A DNA stretch of 64,000 nucleotides, taken from the NCBI RefSeq assembly GCF_036231945.1, contig NZ_CP109599.1, positions 124,001 through 188,000 of the forward strand. The letters are read 5' to 3'. This stretch comes from Streptomyces sp. NBC_01429 (GTDB lineage: Bacteria > Actinomycetota > Actinomycetes > Streptomycetales > Streptomycetaceae). The notes below the pieces were generated by a model. The model searched no databases and had not been told where the DNA came from. It saw only the letters and a list, made by a program, of their open reading frames with translations. Positions 40,511-48,819 of the stretch are shown in pieces; position 1 is the first letter of the stretch; each line of letters opens with the position of its first letter. Both the position numbers and the translations under genes were made by a program.

Positions 40511-42483
40511 TGTCCTCCCTGAACGACTCGACCCGCGGCCGGGTGCTCTTCGGCGGCGACTACAACCCCGAGCAGTGGCCGGAGGAGGTGTGGTCCGAGG
40601 ACGTACGGCTGATGCGGGAGGCCGGTGTCAACTCCGTCACCCTGGGGGTCTTCTCCTGGGCGAAGATCGAACCACGCCCCGGCGCACGGGACTTCGGCTG
40701 GCTGGACCGGCTGATGGATCTCATGGAGCACGCCGGGATCGGGGTGCTGCTGGCCACTCCCACTGCCTCTCCGCCGCCGTGGATGGGCGCGCGCCATCCG
40801 GAGACCCTGCCGCGCGACGAGGACGGGCGCACGGTGTGGTGGGGCTCGCGGCAGCAGTTCTGCGCCAGCTCACCGGTCTACCGGGACTACGCGGCGGCGC
40901 TCACCGAGGATCTGGCGGAGCGCTACGCGGGCCATCCGGCGCTGCGGATGTGGCACATCAACAACGAGTACTGCACCCACTGCTGGTGCGACGAGACGGC
41001 CCGGCACTTCCGACGCTGGCTGCGGGCCCGGCACGGCGATCTCGACGCGCTCAACGAGTCGTGGGGCACGGCCTTCTGGAGCCAGCGCTACGACGACTGG
41101 GACGAGATCATCCCGCCGCGCCGCGCGCAGTACATGAAGAACCCGGGGCAGGTGCTGGACTTCCGGCGCTTCACCTCGGACGCGCTGCTGGAGTGTTTCA
41201 CTGCGGAGCGCGACATCGTGCTGCGGCACACTCCTGACACCCCGGTGACCAGCAACTTCATGCCGCTCTGGTCGGGTCAGGACGCCTGGCGGTGGGCCGA
41301 GGAGGAGGATGTCGTCTCCGTCGACATCTATCCGGATCCGCGGGACCCGCTCGGCGGTCAGTACAACGCGATGGTCGGCGACATGACCCGCTCGCAGGCG
41401 CGCGGCCCGTGGGTGCTGATGGAGCAGGCCGCCGGTCCGGTGAACTGGCGGGGTGTCAACCATCCCAAGCCGCCGGGGCTGAACCGCCTGTGGTCGCTCC
41501 AGTCGGTGGCCAGGGGCGCCGACGCGGTGTGCTACTTCCAGTGGCGCCAGTCCCGTCAGGGCGCGGAGAAGTTCCACTCCGGAATGCTGACCCACGCGGG
41601 CGAGCAGGGCCGCACCTTCCGGGAGATCAAGCGGCTCGGCGCCGATCTCGACCGGCTCGGACCGTATGTGACGGGCACTCAGGTGAAGAGCGAGATCGCC
41701 GTCCTGCACGACTGGGACTCCTGGTGGGCGGACCAGCAGGACGGCCGGCCCTCGGCGCGGCTCGACTACACCGAGGTCATGCGCGCCTGGCACCGGGCCC
41801 TGTGGGAGTCGAACCTGCCGGCCGCCTTCGCCCGTCCCGACCACGATCTGAGCGGGTACCGGCTGGTCGTGGTGCCGCACCTGTATCTGCTCGGCGACGC
41901 GGCGATCGACAATCTGGCCGGGTACGTGCGGGGCGGCGGCACCCTGGTCTCCGGCTTCCTGACCGGGGTCGCCGATGAGGACGACCGGGTGCGGCCGGGC
42001 GGGATGGACGTACGGCTGCGCGAACTCTTCGGCATCGGCACGGTCCACGAGTGGTGGCCGCTCGACGCCGACGAGAGCGTGGAGTGCGACGGTTTCCGCG
42101 CCACCCTGTGGTCGGAGGAGCTGGAGCTGTCGACGGGCGAGGCCGTCGCCTCCTACCGCAGCGGGGAGCTGGCTGGCTTCCCGGCGGTGGTACGGGCGGG
42201 ACGCGCCTGGTACGTCTCGACGCTGCCGGAGCCCGAGGCCCTGCGGGGTCTGCTCGCCCGGATCGCGGACGGCGCGGGGGTGACGCCCGCGCTGGAGGGG
42301 CTGCCGTCCGGGGTGGAGGCCGTACGCCGCGGCGACCTGCTCTTCCTGCTCAACCACGGCGCGAAGGCCGTCGCCTTCCCGGTCGCCGGTGACCATCACG
42401 ATGTGCTCGCCGGCCGTCCGGTGGACGGTCCGGTGGAACTGGAGCGCCACGGCGTGGCCGTCCTGCGGGAGGCCACGCCCTGA
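40510..42483 (+). CDS. beta-galactosidase (GH42)
   Basis: This 657-residue cytoplasmic enzyme hydrolyses terminal beta-galactosides, here probably the galactosyl side chains of imported xyloglucan oligosaccharides. The acid/base is Glu153 in MWHINNEY and the nucleophile is Glu305 in PWVLMEQAAGPVNW. The GH42 zinc cysteines appear as Cys118, 155, 158 and 160 (CTHCWC). The N-terminus FGGDYNPEQWPEEVWSEDVRLM is diagnostic. There is no signal peptide. It is translationally coupled to the GH74 gene. Confidence 0.93.
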   Translation: MSSLNDSTRGRVLFGGDYNPEQWPEEVWSEDVRLMREAGVNSVTLGVFSWAKIEPRPGARDFGWLDRLMDLMEHAGIGVLLATPTASPPPWMGARHPETLPRDEDGRTVWWGSRQQFCASSPVYRDYAAALTEDLAERYAGHPALRMWHINNEYCTHCWCDETARHFRRWLRARHGDLDALNESWGTAFWSQRYDDWDEIIPPRRAQYMKNPGQVLDFRRFTSDALLECFTAERDIVLRHTPDTPVTSNFMPLWSGQDAWRWAEEEDVVSVDIYPDPRDPLGGQYNAMVGDMTRSQARGPWVLMEQAAGPVNWRGVNHPKPPGLNRLWSLQSVARGADAVCYFQWRQSRQGAEKFHSGMLTHAGEQGRTFREIKRLGADLDRLGPYVTGTQVKSEIAVLHDWDSWWADQQDGRPSARLDYTEVMRAWHRALWESNLPAAFARPDHDLSGYRLVVVPHLYLLGDAAIDNLAGYVRGGGTLVSGFLTGVADEDDRVRPGGMDVRLRELFGIGTVHEWWPLDADESVECDGFRATLWSEELELSTGEAVASYRSGELAGFPAVVRAGRAWYVSTLPEPEALRGLLARIADGAGVTPALEGLPSGVEAVRRGDLLFLLNHGAKAVAFPVAGDHHDVLAGRPVDGPVELERHGVAVLREATP

Positions 42484-42529
42484 ACAGAGCCGCACCATCC
42501 CCCCACGAATCCCCCATGGAAGGGACGCC

Positions 42530-43237
42530 ATGAAACTCCGCACCCCGGGCAAGCTGCTGCTCGCCCCCGTGGCCGCGTTCGCCGCACTCGTCGGCTTCGC
42601 CGCCGCGCCCGCCCAGGCCGCCATCTGGTCCTCGTCGGACCAGTGGGGCAACTACACCACCTCCGACGGCTACATCCTCTACAACAACATCTGGGGTTCG
42701 GGCGCGGGCTCGCAGTCCATCTGGGCCAACTCCTCCTCGAACTGGGGAGTGTGGGCCAACCACCCGAACACCGGCGGCATCAAGTCCTACCCCAACGCCA
42801 AGAAGATCGTGAACAAGCCGCTCAACTCGCTGACTTCCCTCAAGAGCGGCTACAACGTGACCGTACCGTCGTCGGGCGCGTACAACACGTCGTACGACAT
42901 CTGGGACACCAACTACAACTACGAGATCATGCTCTGGGTGAACTACCGCGGAGCGGTCGGTCCGCTCGGCACCTCGCAGGGGAACCTGACGCTGGGCGGT
43001 CACACCTGGACCGTCTACAAGGGGAGCAACGGCTCCAACGAGGTCTTCTCGTTCCTGCGCACCTCGAACTCCACCTCGGGAACGGTCGACGTGCTGCCGA
43101 TCCTGAAGTGGATCAAGGACACCAAGGGCTGGTGGGGCAATGTGACCGTCGGTGACGTCCAGTTCGGGTACGAGATCACCTCGTCCTCCGGCGGTCTGGA
43201 CTTCACGACCAACAGCTTCTCGGTGTCGAGCAGCTGA
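42530..43237 (+). CDS. secreted endoglucanase/xyloglucanase (GH12)
   Basis: This 235-residue exported enzyme has a signal peptide cleaved near residue 30 (APAQA-AIW). The GH12 jelly-roll motifs are WGNYTTSDGYILYNNIWG, nucleophile Glu132 in NYNYEIMLWVNYRG and acid/base Glu215 in VQFGYEITSSSG. GH12 enzymes cleave beta-1,4-glucan or xyloglucan; the second is favoured by its place behind GH74. No binding module follows. AAGGGACGCC precedes the ATG. It is last in the operon and ends only 14 bases before a convergent lacI-type gene, with no clear terminator between them. Confidence 0.92.
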   Translation: MKLRTPGKLLLAPVAAFAALVGFAAAPAQAAIWSSSDQWGNYTTSDGYILYNNIWGSGAGSQSIWANSSSNWGVWANHPNTGGIKSYPNAKKIVNKPLNSLTSLKSGYNVTVPSSGAYNTSYDIWDTNYNYEIMLWVNYRGAVGPLGTSQGNLTLGGHTWTVYKGSNGSNEVFSFLRTSNSTSGTVDVLPILKWIKDTKGWWGNVTVGDVQFGYEITSSSGGLDFTTNSFSVSSS

Positions 43238-43251
43238 CGGGGCATCACCGG

Positions 43252-44274
43252 CTACAGCGGGTTCCCGGGCACGGCCCGGGGGCCCGCGCTCTCCCGTACG
43301 GTCAGCTCGGGCTTGATCAGCACGACCTCGTCCGCGCCGCGTCCCGCGAGCTTGGCGACCACCTGTTCGACGGCGTGCCGCCCCATCTCCTGGGCGGGAA
43401 CGGCGACGGAGGTGAGGGGGACCGAGGCGTGGACGGCCACCTGGTCGGGACAGATGGCGACCACCGAGACGTCCTCGGGCACGGCCCTGCGGTGCTGGCG
43501 CAACAGGGCGAGCAGCGGGTCGGTGGCGGCCTCGTTCTGTACGACGAAGGCGGTGGTGCCGGGGCGTTCGTCGAAGATCCGGCCGACGGTGGCGGAGACG
43601 GCCGCGTAGCTGCCCTCGCAGGGGCGGTGCAGCAGTCTGAGTCCGAGTTCGCCGCTGCGTTCGCGCAGTCCGCTCAGGGTGCGTTCGGCGAAGCCGGTGA
43701 GCCGTTCGTAGACGCCGGGCGCCTCGCCGATGACCGCGATCTCGCGGTGGCCGAGCCCGGCCAGATGCTCCGCGCACAGCGCGCCGGCGGCGGCGAAGTC
43801 GAGGTCCACGCAGCTCAGCCCGGTGGTGTCGGCGGGCAGTCCGATGAGGACGGCGGGCCGCTGAGCCTCGCGCAGCAGGGGCAGCCGGTCGTCGTGCAGC
43901 TCCACGTCCATGAGGATCATCGCGTCGGCCAGCGCGCTGCCCTCGATGCGGCGGACGGCGGTGGGGCCTTCCTCGCCGGTCAGCAGCAGGACGTCGTATC
44001 CGAAGGTGCGGGCGGTGGTGGCGACCGCGATGGCGATCTCCATCATCACCGGTACGTACATGTCGGTCCGCAGGGGCACCATGAGCGCGATGATGTTGGA
44101 CCGGCTGCTGGCCAGGGCGCGGGCCCCGGCGTTGGGGTGGTAGCCGAGCTGTTCGATACTGCGCTCGACCCGCTCCCGTGTGGTGGCGGAGATGGACCGC
44201 TTGCCGCTGAGGACATAACTCACCGTGCTGGCGGAGACTCCGGCATGCTGAGCTACATCGGCGAGGGTGACCAT
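43252..44274 (-). CDS. LacI-family regulator of the xyloglucan locus
   Basis: This 340-residue repressor has the HTH TLADVAQHAGVSASTVSYVLSGKRSISATT at the N-terminus, the hinge QLGYHPNAGARALASSRSNIIAL, and a sugar-sensing domain. The Ser-Tyr in TVSYVLSGK is a common LacI variant. GGAGAG precedes the ATG at 44274; the long open frame upstream is promoter DNA. Its promoter is bracketed by two copies of the palindrome that also marks the GH3 and importer promoters, so it very likely represses all three transcripts and itself. The inducer is probably a xyloglucan-derived sugar. Confidence 0.87.
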   Translation of the reverse strand: MVTLADVAQHAGVSASTVSYVLSGKRSISATTRERVERSIEQLGYHPNAGARALASSRSNIIALMVPLRTDMYVPVMMEIAIAVATTARTFGYDVLLLTGEEGPTAVRRIEGSALADAMILMDVELHDDRLPLLREAQRPAVLIGLPADTTGLSCVDLDFAAAGALCAEHLAGLGHREIAVIGEAPGVYERLTGFAERTLSGLRERSGELGLRLLHRPCEGSYAAVSATVGRIFDERPGTTAFVVQNEAATDPLLALLRQHRRAVPEDVSVVAICPDQVAVHASVPLTSVAVPAQEMGRHAVEQVVAKLAGRGADEVVLIKPELTVRESAGPRAVPGNPL

Positions 44275-44301
44275 ACAGCTCTCCAAAGCGGGCCTTGTGG
44301 G

Positions 44302-44381
44302 GTGAAGCGCTTCGACGCACCGGCCTCCGAGCGTAATGTCCCGCGCTGTGACCTGTCCATAGTCGGATCGAAGCGCTTCGA
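44302..44381 (-). promoter_or_regulatory. lacI promoter bracketed by two operators
   Basis: On the minus strand TGGACA (44354-44359), an 18-base spacer and TACGCT (44330-44335) make a promoter. A perfect TCGAAGCGCTTCGA (44368-44381) lies just upstream. A copy with two changes at one end (44302-44315) lies downstream of the expected start, in the leader. Confidence 0.72.
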
Positions 44382-44421
44382 CTCCGGCTGAATCCTCGTG
44401 TGCGGCCCGGACATACGTGAG

Positions 44422-44449
44422 GAGGCCGCGGCTCGGGAGCCGCGGCCTC
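44422..44449 (-). terminator. 13-bp stem-loop after the P450 gene
   Basis: GAGGCCGCGGCTC (44422-44434) pairs perfectly with GAGCCGCGGCCTC (44437-44449). It lies 45 bases beyond the P450 stop on the minus strand and separates it from the lacI promoter. Confidence 0.8.
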
Positions 44450-44494
44450 ATCACATCACGCCCTGCGGGAGGTTCCGTTACGGAGCCGGTGCGC

Positions 44495-45694
44495 TCACCA
44501 GGCGACCGGGAGCCCGTGGACCCCGTACACGATCATGTCGGTACGGAAGCGGATGTCCTCGAACGGCACCGCGAGCCGCAGCCCCGGCAGCCTGCGGAGC
44601 ACGGCCTCCAGGGCGACCTGGAGTTCCAGCCGCGCCAGCGGCTGGCCCAGGCACTGGTGCACGCCGAAGCCGAAGGCGATGTGGCGGCGCGCGTCGCGCC
44701 CCACGTCGAGGCCGTCGCCGGACGGGAAGACCTCCTCGTCGCGGTTGGCGGTGTTGAGCAGGCACAGCACGCCCTCGCCGGCGCGGATGGTCCGGCCGCC
44801 TACGGTGACGTCCTCGGTGGCGGTCCTGGCGAGTCCGTTGTGGACGATGCTCAGATAGCGCAGCAGCTCCTCGACCGCGCCCTTGATCAGGGAGGGGTCG
44901 TCGCGCAGCAGGGCGAGCTGGTCGGGGCGGCGCAGCAGGGCCAGCACGGACAGCGCGGTCATGTTGGCGGTCGTCTCGTGGCCGGCGACGAGCAGCAGGA
45001 AGCCCATGCCGGCCACCTCCTCGACGCTCAGTTCGCCGCGCTCCATCAGCCGGCTGATGATGCCGTCGTCGGGACTGCTCCGCTTCAGCTTCGCCAGATC
45101 GGTCAGATACTGGCTCACCTCTCCCTGGGCGGCGGCCAGTGCCTCGGGCGACGAGCGGACGTTCAGCAGGACGGCGCTGCGGCTCTGGAAGAACTCGTGG
45201 TCCTCGTAGGGCACTCCGAGCAGCCGGCAGATCACCAGGGAGGGCAGTGGCAGCGCGAACTCGCCGACCAGATCGGCGGTGCGGCCGGTGGCGGTCATCC
45301 GGTCCAGCAGGTCGTCGGTGATGCGCCGGACATCCGGGCGCATCGACTCGACCTTCTTGACCATGAATTCGGCGGTGAGCATTCGGCGCATCCTGGCGTG
45401 GCCCGGGTCGTCCATGCCGATGAAGCTCGGCCTGCCCCTGGGAAGCCTCTTGCGCGCGGCGCTGAGGAAGGGGAAGCCGGGCCGCCGGGCATCGGCGCTG
45501 AACCGCCGGTCGCCCAGCACCGTTCTGACGTCCTCGTGACGGGTGATCAGCCAGCACGGGGAGTCGTCCCACAGCTGTACGCGGGTGACGGGGGACTCCT
45601 CGCGGGCCCGTTCGTAGGCGGGCGGCGGATCGAAGGGGCAGCCGCCCCGGGAGGCGGGCGCGGTGAGCTGCGGAGTGTGTTCGGTGACGGTCAC
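44495..45694 (-). CDS. cytochrome P450, CYP105-like
   Basis: This 399-residue soluble bacterial P450 has the I-helix oxygen-activating motif AGHETT (237-242), ExxR at 276-279 (ELLR) and the heme loop FGFGVHQCLGQPLAR with ligand Cys348. The sequence FSADARRPGFPF and FMVKKVESMRPDV resemble CYP105 enzymes, which hydroxylate varied small molecules or xenobiotics. GTG at 45694 has AAGGAG upstream. No ferredoxin or reductase gene is adjacent; the [3Fe-4S] ferredoxin at 63476 is 18 kb away. It diverges from a MarR-type gene, which is a likely regulator. Substrate unknown. Confidence 0.9.
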   Translation of the reverse strand: MTVTEHTPQLTAPASRGGCPFDPPPAYERAREESPVTRVQLWDDSPCWLITRHEDVRTVLGDRRFSADARRPGFPFLSAARKRLPRGRPSFIGMDDPGHARMRRMLTAEFMVKKVESMRPDVRRITDDLLDRMTATGRTADLVGEFALPLPSLVICRLLGVPYEDHEFFQSRSAVLLNVRSSPEALAAAQGEVSQYLTDLAKLKRSSPDDGIISRLMERGELSVEEVAGMGFLLLVAGHETTANMTALSVLALLRRPDQLALLRDDPSLIKGAVEELLRYLSIVHNGLARTATEDVTVGGRTIRAGEGVLCLLNTANRDEEVFPSGDGLDVGRDARRHIAFGFGVHQCLGQPLARLELQVALEAVLRRLPGLRLAVPFEDIRFRTDMIVYGVHGLPVAW

Positions 45695-45723
45695 GGGGGG
45701 GTCTCCTTCGCGCGCGGAGCGGA

Positions 45724-45879
45724 CCTGGATTACCTGGATTACTTTGACAAAAGCAATTAACGCACGGTCACGCTAACGCCCACCGGCGGTGAGCGAAAGG
45801 GGTACGGCAGGGAAGGTCCAGGTTGTCCGGATGCGGTCCATGACACACCCGCACCCTTGCGCGGCGATGCCGCTAGAGT
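45724..45879. promoter_or_regulatory. P450/MarR divergent control region
   Basis: An AT-rich stretch holds two CTGGATTAC repeats (45724-45732 and 45733-45741) and a TTTGACAAA palindrome (45743-45751). For the P450, TTGCTT and TAATCC lie 18 bases apart on the minus strand. For the MarR gene, TAGAGT (45874-45879) ends six bases before the ATG at 45886, so that mRNA is probably leaderless. The palindrome is a candidate MarR site. Confidence 0.45.
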
Positions 45880-45885
45880 TCCCCC

Positions 45886-46413
45886 ATGCCGGACGCCACC
45901 AGTCACTCCACGCCGGATGCCGCCACGGTTCAGGAACCCACCGCCGCACTGGAACACACGCTGACCTCGCTGTCCTATCTGCTCACCCGCGCCCAGGCGC
46001 ACGGCGAACAGATCTCCAGGGCCGGGGTCAACGCGCACCGCTCGGACGTCTATCTGCTGTTCGCGCTCGACCAGCGGGAAGGCGTCTGCCGGGTCGGTGA
46101 CCTCGCGACCGGGCTCATGGTCGAGCCCTCGCACGTCACCCGGCAGATCGACCGGCTCCAGTCACAGGGGCTGGTCGAGCGCACCACCGACCCGCTCGAC
46201 GGCCGGGCGCGCCGGGTGGCGATCACGGAGTCCGGTACGGCGCTGCTGACCCGGCTCCGGCTGGCCAACAGGGCCAGTCTCCAGCAGGCGTTGCACGGTT
46301 TCGCGGAGGCGGACATCACCACCACCGTCACCGTGCTGCGGCAGCTCGTGGACGGCTACGCCCGCCGGATGCGCGCGTCCGGCTCCGGGCACGCCGACTC
46401 ACCGGCCGACTGA
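45886..46413 (+). CDS. MarR-family transcriptional regulator
   Basis: This 175-residue protein has the MarR winged helix: dimer helix LSYLLTRAQAHGEQIS, then DLATGLMVEPSHVTRQIDRLQSQGLVERTTDPLDGRARRVAITESG at about 66-112, and a C-terminal helix. The DxR-type wing sequence DGRARR is intact. The ATG follows a -10 box by six bases and has no ribosome-binding site, suggesting a leaderless transcript. It is divergent from the P450 gene, so control of that oxygenase in response to a small ligand is likely but unproved. Confidence 0.87.
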   Translation: MPDATSHSTPDAATVQEPTAALEHTLTSLSYLLTRAQAHGEQISRAGVNAHRSDVYLLFALDQREGVCRVGDLATGLMVEPSHVTRQIDRLQSQGLVERTTDPLDGRARRVAITESGTALLTRLRLANRASLQQALHGFAEADITTTVTVLRQLVDGYARRMRASGSGHADSPAD

Positions 46414-46433
46414 CACCGAACGGCCGACAGGTC

Positions 46434-46907
46434 CTAACCGGCCGAATCCGCCCGGACTTCGGGGTCCGGCTTCTTCCCCGGCGCGCGCCTCCGCCAGCGG
46501 CGCGGCTCCTGATCGGGCAGCCAGCCGAAGGCCATGGACGAGCCGATGACGCCGAGAAGCAGGCCGACGAAGAAGCCGCCCAGGTTGGAGGTGATCCAGC
46601 TGCCGAGCGAGACCAGTACGCCGACGACCGAGTAGAACAGCCGCTGGGCCGGGTTGAGGATCATCAGCAGCCCGCACACCGCCATGACCAGCGGCAGAAG
46701 ATACGCGGCGATGCCTCCCGCGCCCGCCTGGAGCACCACCGAGATGGACGCCTGCTCGGTCAGCAGGATCTCTCCCCCGCCCAGCAGCAGCAGAAGCCCG
46801 CCCCAGAAGGGCCGGCGTCTGCGCCAGGCGGCGAAGGCGCGCGGCGGGCGGCGTCCGCCGGCCGGGACAGCCGCCCCGGCCGGCGGACGCGACGCGGCGG
46901 AAGCCAC
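46434..46907 (-). CDS. DUF6114 membrane protein
   Basis: This 157-residue protein has four hydrophobic segments (FWGGLLLLLGGGEILL, AYLLPLVMAVCGLLMIL, LFYSVVGVLVSLGSW, GGFFVGLLLGVIGSSMAF) between a basic N-terminus and a basic C-terminus. This matches the streptomycete DUF6114 family, usually found beside DUF6230. GTG at 46907 follows the DUF6230 stop by two bases, so the two are coupled. Function is not known; a membrane partner for the surface or secreted DUF6230 protein is an inference. Confidence 0.72.
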   Translation of the reverse strand: MASAASRPPAGAAVPAGGRRPPRAFAAWRRRRPFWGGLLLLLGGGEILLTEQASISVVLQAGAGGIAAYLLPLVMAVCGLLMILNPAQRLFYSVVGVLVSLGSWITSNLGGFFVGLLLGVIGSSMAFGWLPDQEPRRWRRRAPGKKPDPEVRADSAG

Positions 46908-46909
46908 GC

Positions 46910-47551
46910 TCAGCAGCCCTTCGAACTGAACTTGAGGTGCAGGTTGGGCAGCCTGAACTTGGCCGCCGTGGTGGCCCAGTTGGTCTGCCGCAACTTGGTG
47001 ATGGTGACGGTGTCGGCCTGCTGCCCGAAGACACCCAGCGGACCCTTGACGCCCGCCTTGGTGAAGGTGCTGGCGTCCCCGCCGATCTCGATGTTGTCGA
47101 AGGAGGCGTCGTCGCCCGACAGCACCGTGGAGTCGGTCGTGAGGTCGGTCGCCGCGACGGGGGTGCCCTTGTCCCCGGCGGTGATGTGCAGGTACGTGCC
47201 GCCGAGTTCGACGCTCTGGCACAGCTTGGTGAGTTTGGCGCTCTTGATGGCGGACACGACCGTGAGGACCTGACCGCCGGTGTCACCGGCGTTGGGGCTG
47301 CCCTCAGCCATGTTGTCCAGGGCGCCGAACTGCTCGAAGCCCTGGCCCTCCAGACGGTCGGCGGTGACCGTGAAGGGCATGCCGGAGATCGCGAACTGCG
47401 CGGCGATGGCCCCCTGTGCCGTGAGAACCACCAGGGTGGCCGCCACGGCGAACGCGGGCACCCCCATCAGAGCGGCCCGGCGCAGCCGTACCCGCCCTCG
47501 CGGCGCGGCTCTCAGGGGCGTTTCACCGCCGGTGTGTTCGGACGTTGCCAT
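46910..47551 (-). CDS. DUF6230 exported protein
   Basis: This 213-residue protein has a basic start (GRVRLRRAALMGVPAFAVAATLVVLTAQGAIA) that is either a signal peptide or an anchor, followed by a beta-rich domain with two cysteines (KLCQSVELGG and the C-terminal SSKGC). DUF6230 members have sometimes been labelled cholesterol esterase, but no catalytic Ser-His-Asp pattern is visible, so I do not use that name. GGGAG precedes the ATG. It is first gene of a two-gene operon with a strong promoter 120 bases upstream. Confidence 0.72.
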   Translation of the reverse strand: MATSEHTGGETPLRAAPRGRVRLRRAALMGVPAFAVAATLVVLTAQGAIAAQFAISGMPFTVTADRLEGQGFEQFGALDNMAEGSPNAGDTGGQVLTVVSAIKSAKLTKLCQSVELGGTYLHITAGDKGTPVAATDLTTDSTVLSGDDASFDNIEIGGDASTFTKAGVKGPLGVFGQQADTVTITKLRQTNWATTAAKFRLPNLHLKFSSKGC

Positions 47552-47673
47552 GAGCTGCTCCCGAAGGTGTGTTGACCGGAACGAGCTTGCGCGGCGATGC
47601 CCTGGCGCGGACACTCCCGGCACCGACGGGCTTCCTCGAACACGGCGCCGGCGCGGCCATGGGAGTCGCCGTC

Positions 47674-47702
47674 AAGTTACTCCCAGGTATCAGGCGGGTC
47701 AA
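47674..47702 (-). promoter_or_regulatory. promoter of the DUF6230-DUF6114 operon
   Basis: On the minus strand TTGACC (47697-47702), exactly 17 bases and TAACTT (47674-47679) match the sigma-70 consensus well. The leader to the ATG at 47551 would be about 115 bases. It lies in the 496-base non-coding gap 47552-48047. Confidence 0.65.
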
Positions 47703-47808
47703 CCACCCTGTGGCAATTGTGTGTTGCTCATGTGGACGCCGCCCGAGGCAACGTCCTGACGTGAGGGTACCGTGGGTAACTTTCGTCGGCCGGTTCCCTC
47801 TCGAACCC

Positions 47809-47838
47809 TTGACTCCGGCTGTGGGCGGGGTCTACAAC
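47809..47838 (+). promoter_or_regulatory. candidate promoter of the small exported protein gene
   Basis: TTGACT (47809-47814), an 18-base spacer and TACAAC (47833-47838) point toward the gene at 48048, leaving a leader of about 200 bases. The rest of the gap 47552-48047 shows no credible reading frame. Confidence 0.45.
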
Positions 47839-48047
47839 CCTCTTGGGTTTCCTTCTGAACCGCGCTCGTTCGCGCCGCGGATCGGGTCCATGGCGCTGGA
47901 CCCGGTCGGCACCCCCAGGAACATGTGCACCGGCGAGCCGACGATCGCCGTCCACGACGACTCGCGCGGCCGAGCCGCGTCGCCGGGCCGTATCCACAAC
48001 GCCTCATCCCGAACGCTTCATCCCGCCACTCGCGAAAGGGACTTCGC

Positions 48048-48725
48048 ATGGGTGCACGACGTACTGTCCTCACGGCCGCCGGCCTCACCGCCGTCGCCGC
48101 ACTCCTTGCCACCGGCACCGCCTCGGCCACCGGATCCGCCGCCGCCGCGAACAACGTACTCACCTACGGCAGCGCCGCGGGAGCGGCCGTCGGGGTCGGT
48201 GATGTGCTCACCTCCGCACTGAGCAGCGGTACGACCGTGGCGATCCGCACGACCTCCGGCGGATCCACCGGAATCACCTGCACCGCCTCGCAGTTCACCG
48301 CGGCCGTCACGGCCAATCCGACCGCTCCCGGCACCGCCACGGAGTCGGTGACGGCGCACACCTTCGGCGGCTGCACCAGCAACATCCTGGGCACCACCGG
48401 CGTCCAGAGCATCACGGTCGGCAATCTGCCCTACGTCGCGTCGGCCACCTCGGCCGGGGCGCTCGCGGTGACGGCGGGGAGCGCGGGCTCCGTGCAGACG
48501 ACCGTCCGGCTCAACACCATCCTCGGCCTGACGACCTGCGTGTACACCTCCACCGGGCTGAACGGCACCACGTCCAACACCGGCAACTCGATCACCTTCG
48601 CCAACCAGCTGTTCACCAAGTCCTCGGGGCCCGTCACCTGCCCCGCCTCCAGCTACTTCTCCGCCACCTACGGGCCGGTCCAGGACACCAGCCAGTCCGG
48701 CAGCCCCGCCGTCTTCGTGAACTGA
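48048..48725 (+). CDS. small exported protein of unknown function
   Basis: This 225-residue protein has an export signal (GARRTVLTAAGLTAVAALLATGTASA, with a twin-arginine-like ARRT) and a Thr/Ser/Ala-rich beta-type mature part. Four cysteines (TGITCTAS, FGGCTSN, LTTCVYTS, GPVTCPAS) could form two disulfides. GAAAGGGA precedes the ATG. I do not recognise a family with known function. The protein is followed by a clear terminator, so it is transcribed alone. Confidence 0.7.
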   Translation: MGARRTVLTAAGLTAVAALLATGTASATGSAAAANNVLTYGSAAGAAVGVGDVLTSALSSGTTVAIRTTSGGSTGITCTASQFTAAVTANPTAPGTATESVTAHTFGGCTSNILGTTGVQSITVGNLPYVASATSAGALAVTAGSAGSVQTTVRLNTILGLTTCVYTSTGLNGTTSNTGNSITFANQLFTKSSGPVTCPASSYFSATYGPVQDTSQSGSPAVFVN

Positions 48726-48740
48726 GACCGCGGATCCCAA

Positions 48741-48775
48741 GGCCACCGGGGCCGCTCCCCCACGCCCCGGTGGCC
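48741..48775 (+). terminator. 12-bp stem-loop after the small exported protein gene
   Basis: GGCCACCGGGGC (48741-48752) pairs perfectly with GCCCCGGTGGCC (48764-48775), 15 bases after the stop. Confidence 0.8.
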
Positions 48776-48819
48776 GCCCCGGTGCCCGTACGGCCGCTCA
48801 CGGACGGGCCCGCCCGGAG

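Noticed and set aside
42350..44320. 656-codon minus-strand frame across the GH12 and lacI-type genes
   Set aside because: It overlaps well-supported genes on both strands and has no recognisable domain or start signals.
46910..47551. Cholesterol esterase label for the DUF6230 protein
   Set aside because: No esterase nucleophile elbow or catalytic triad is visible in the sequence.
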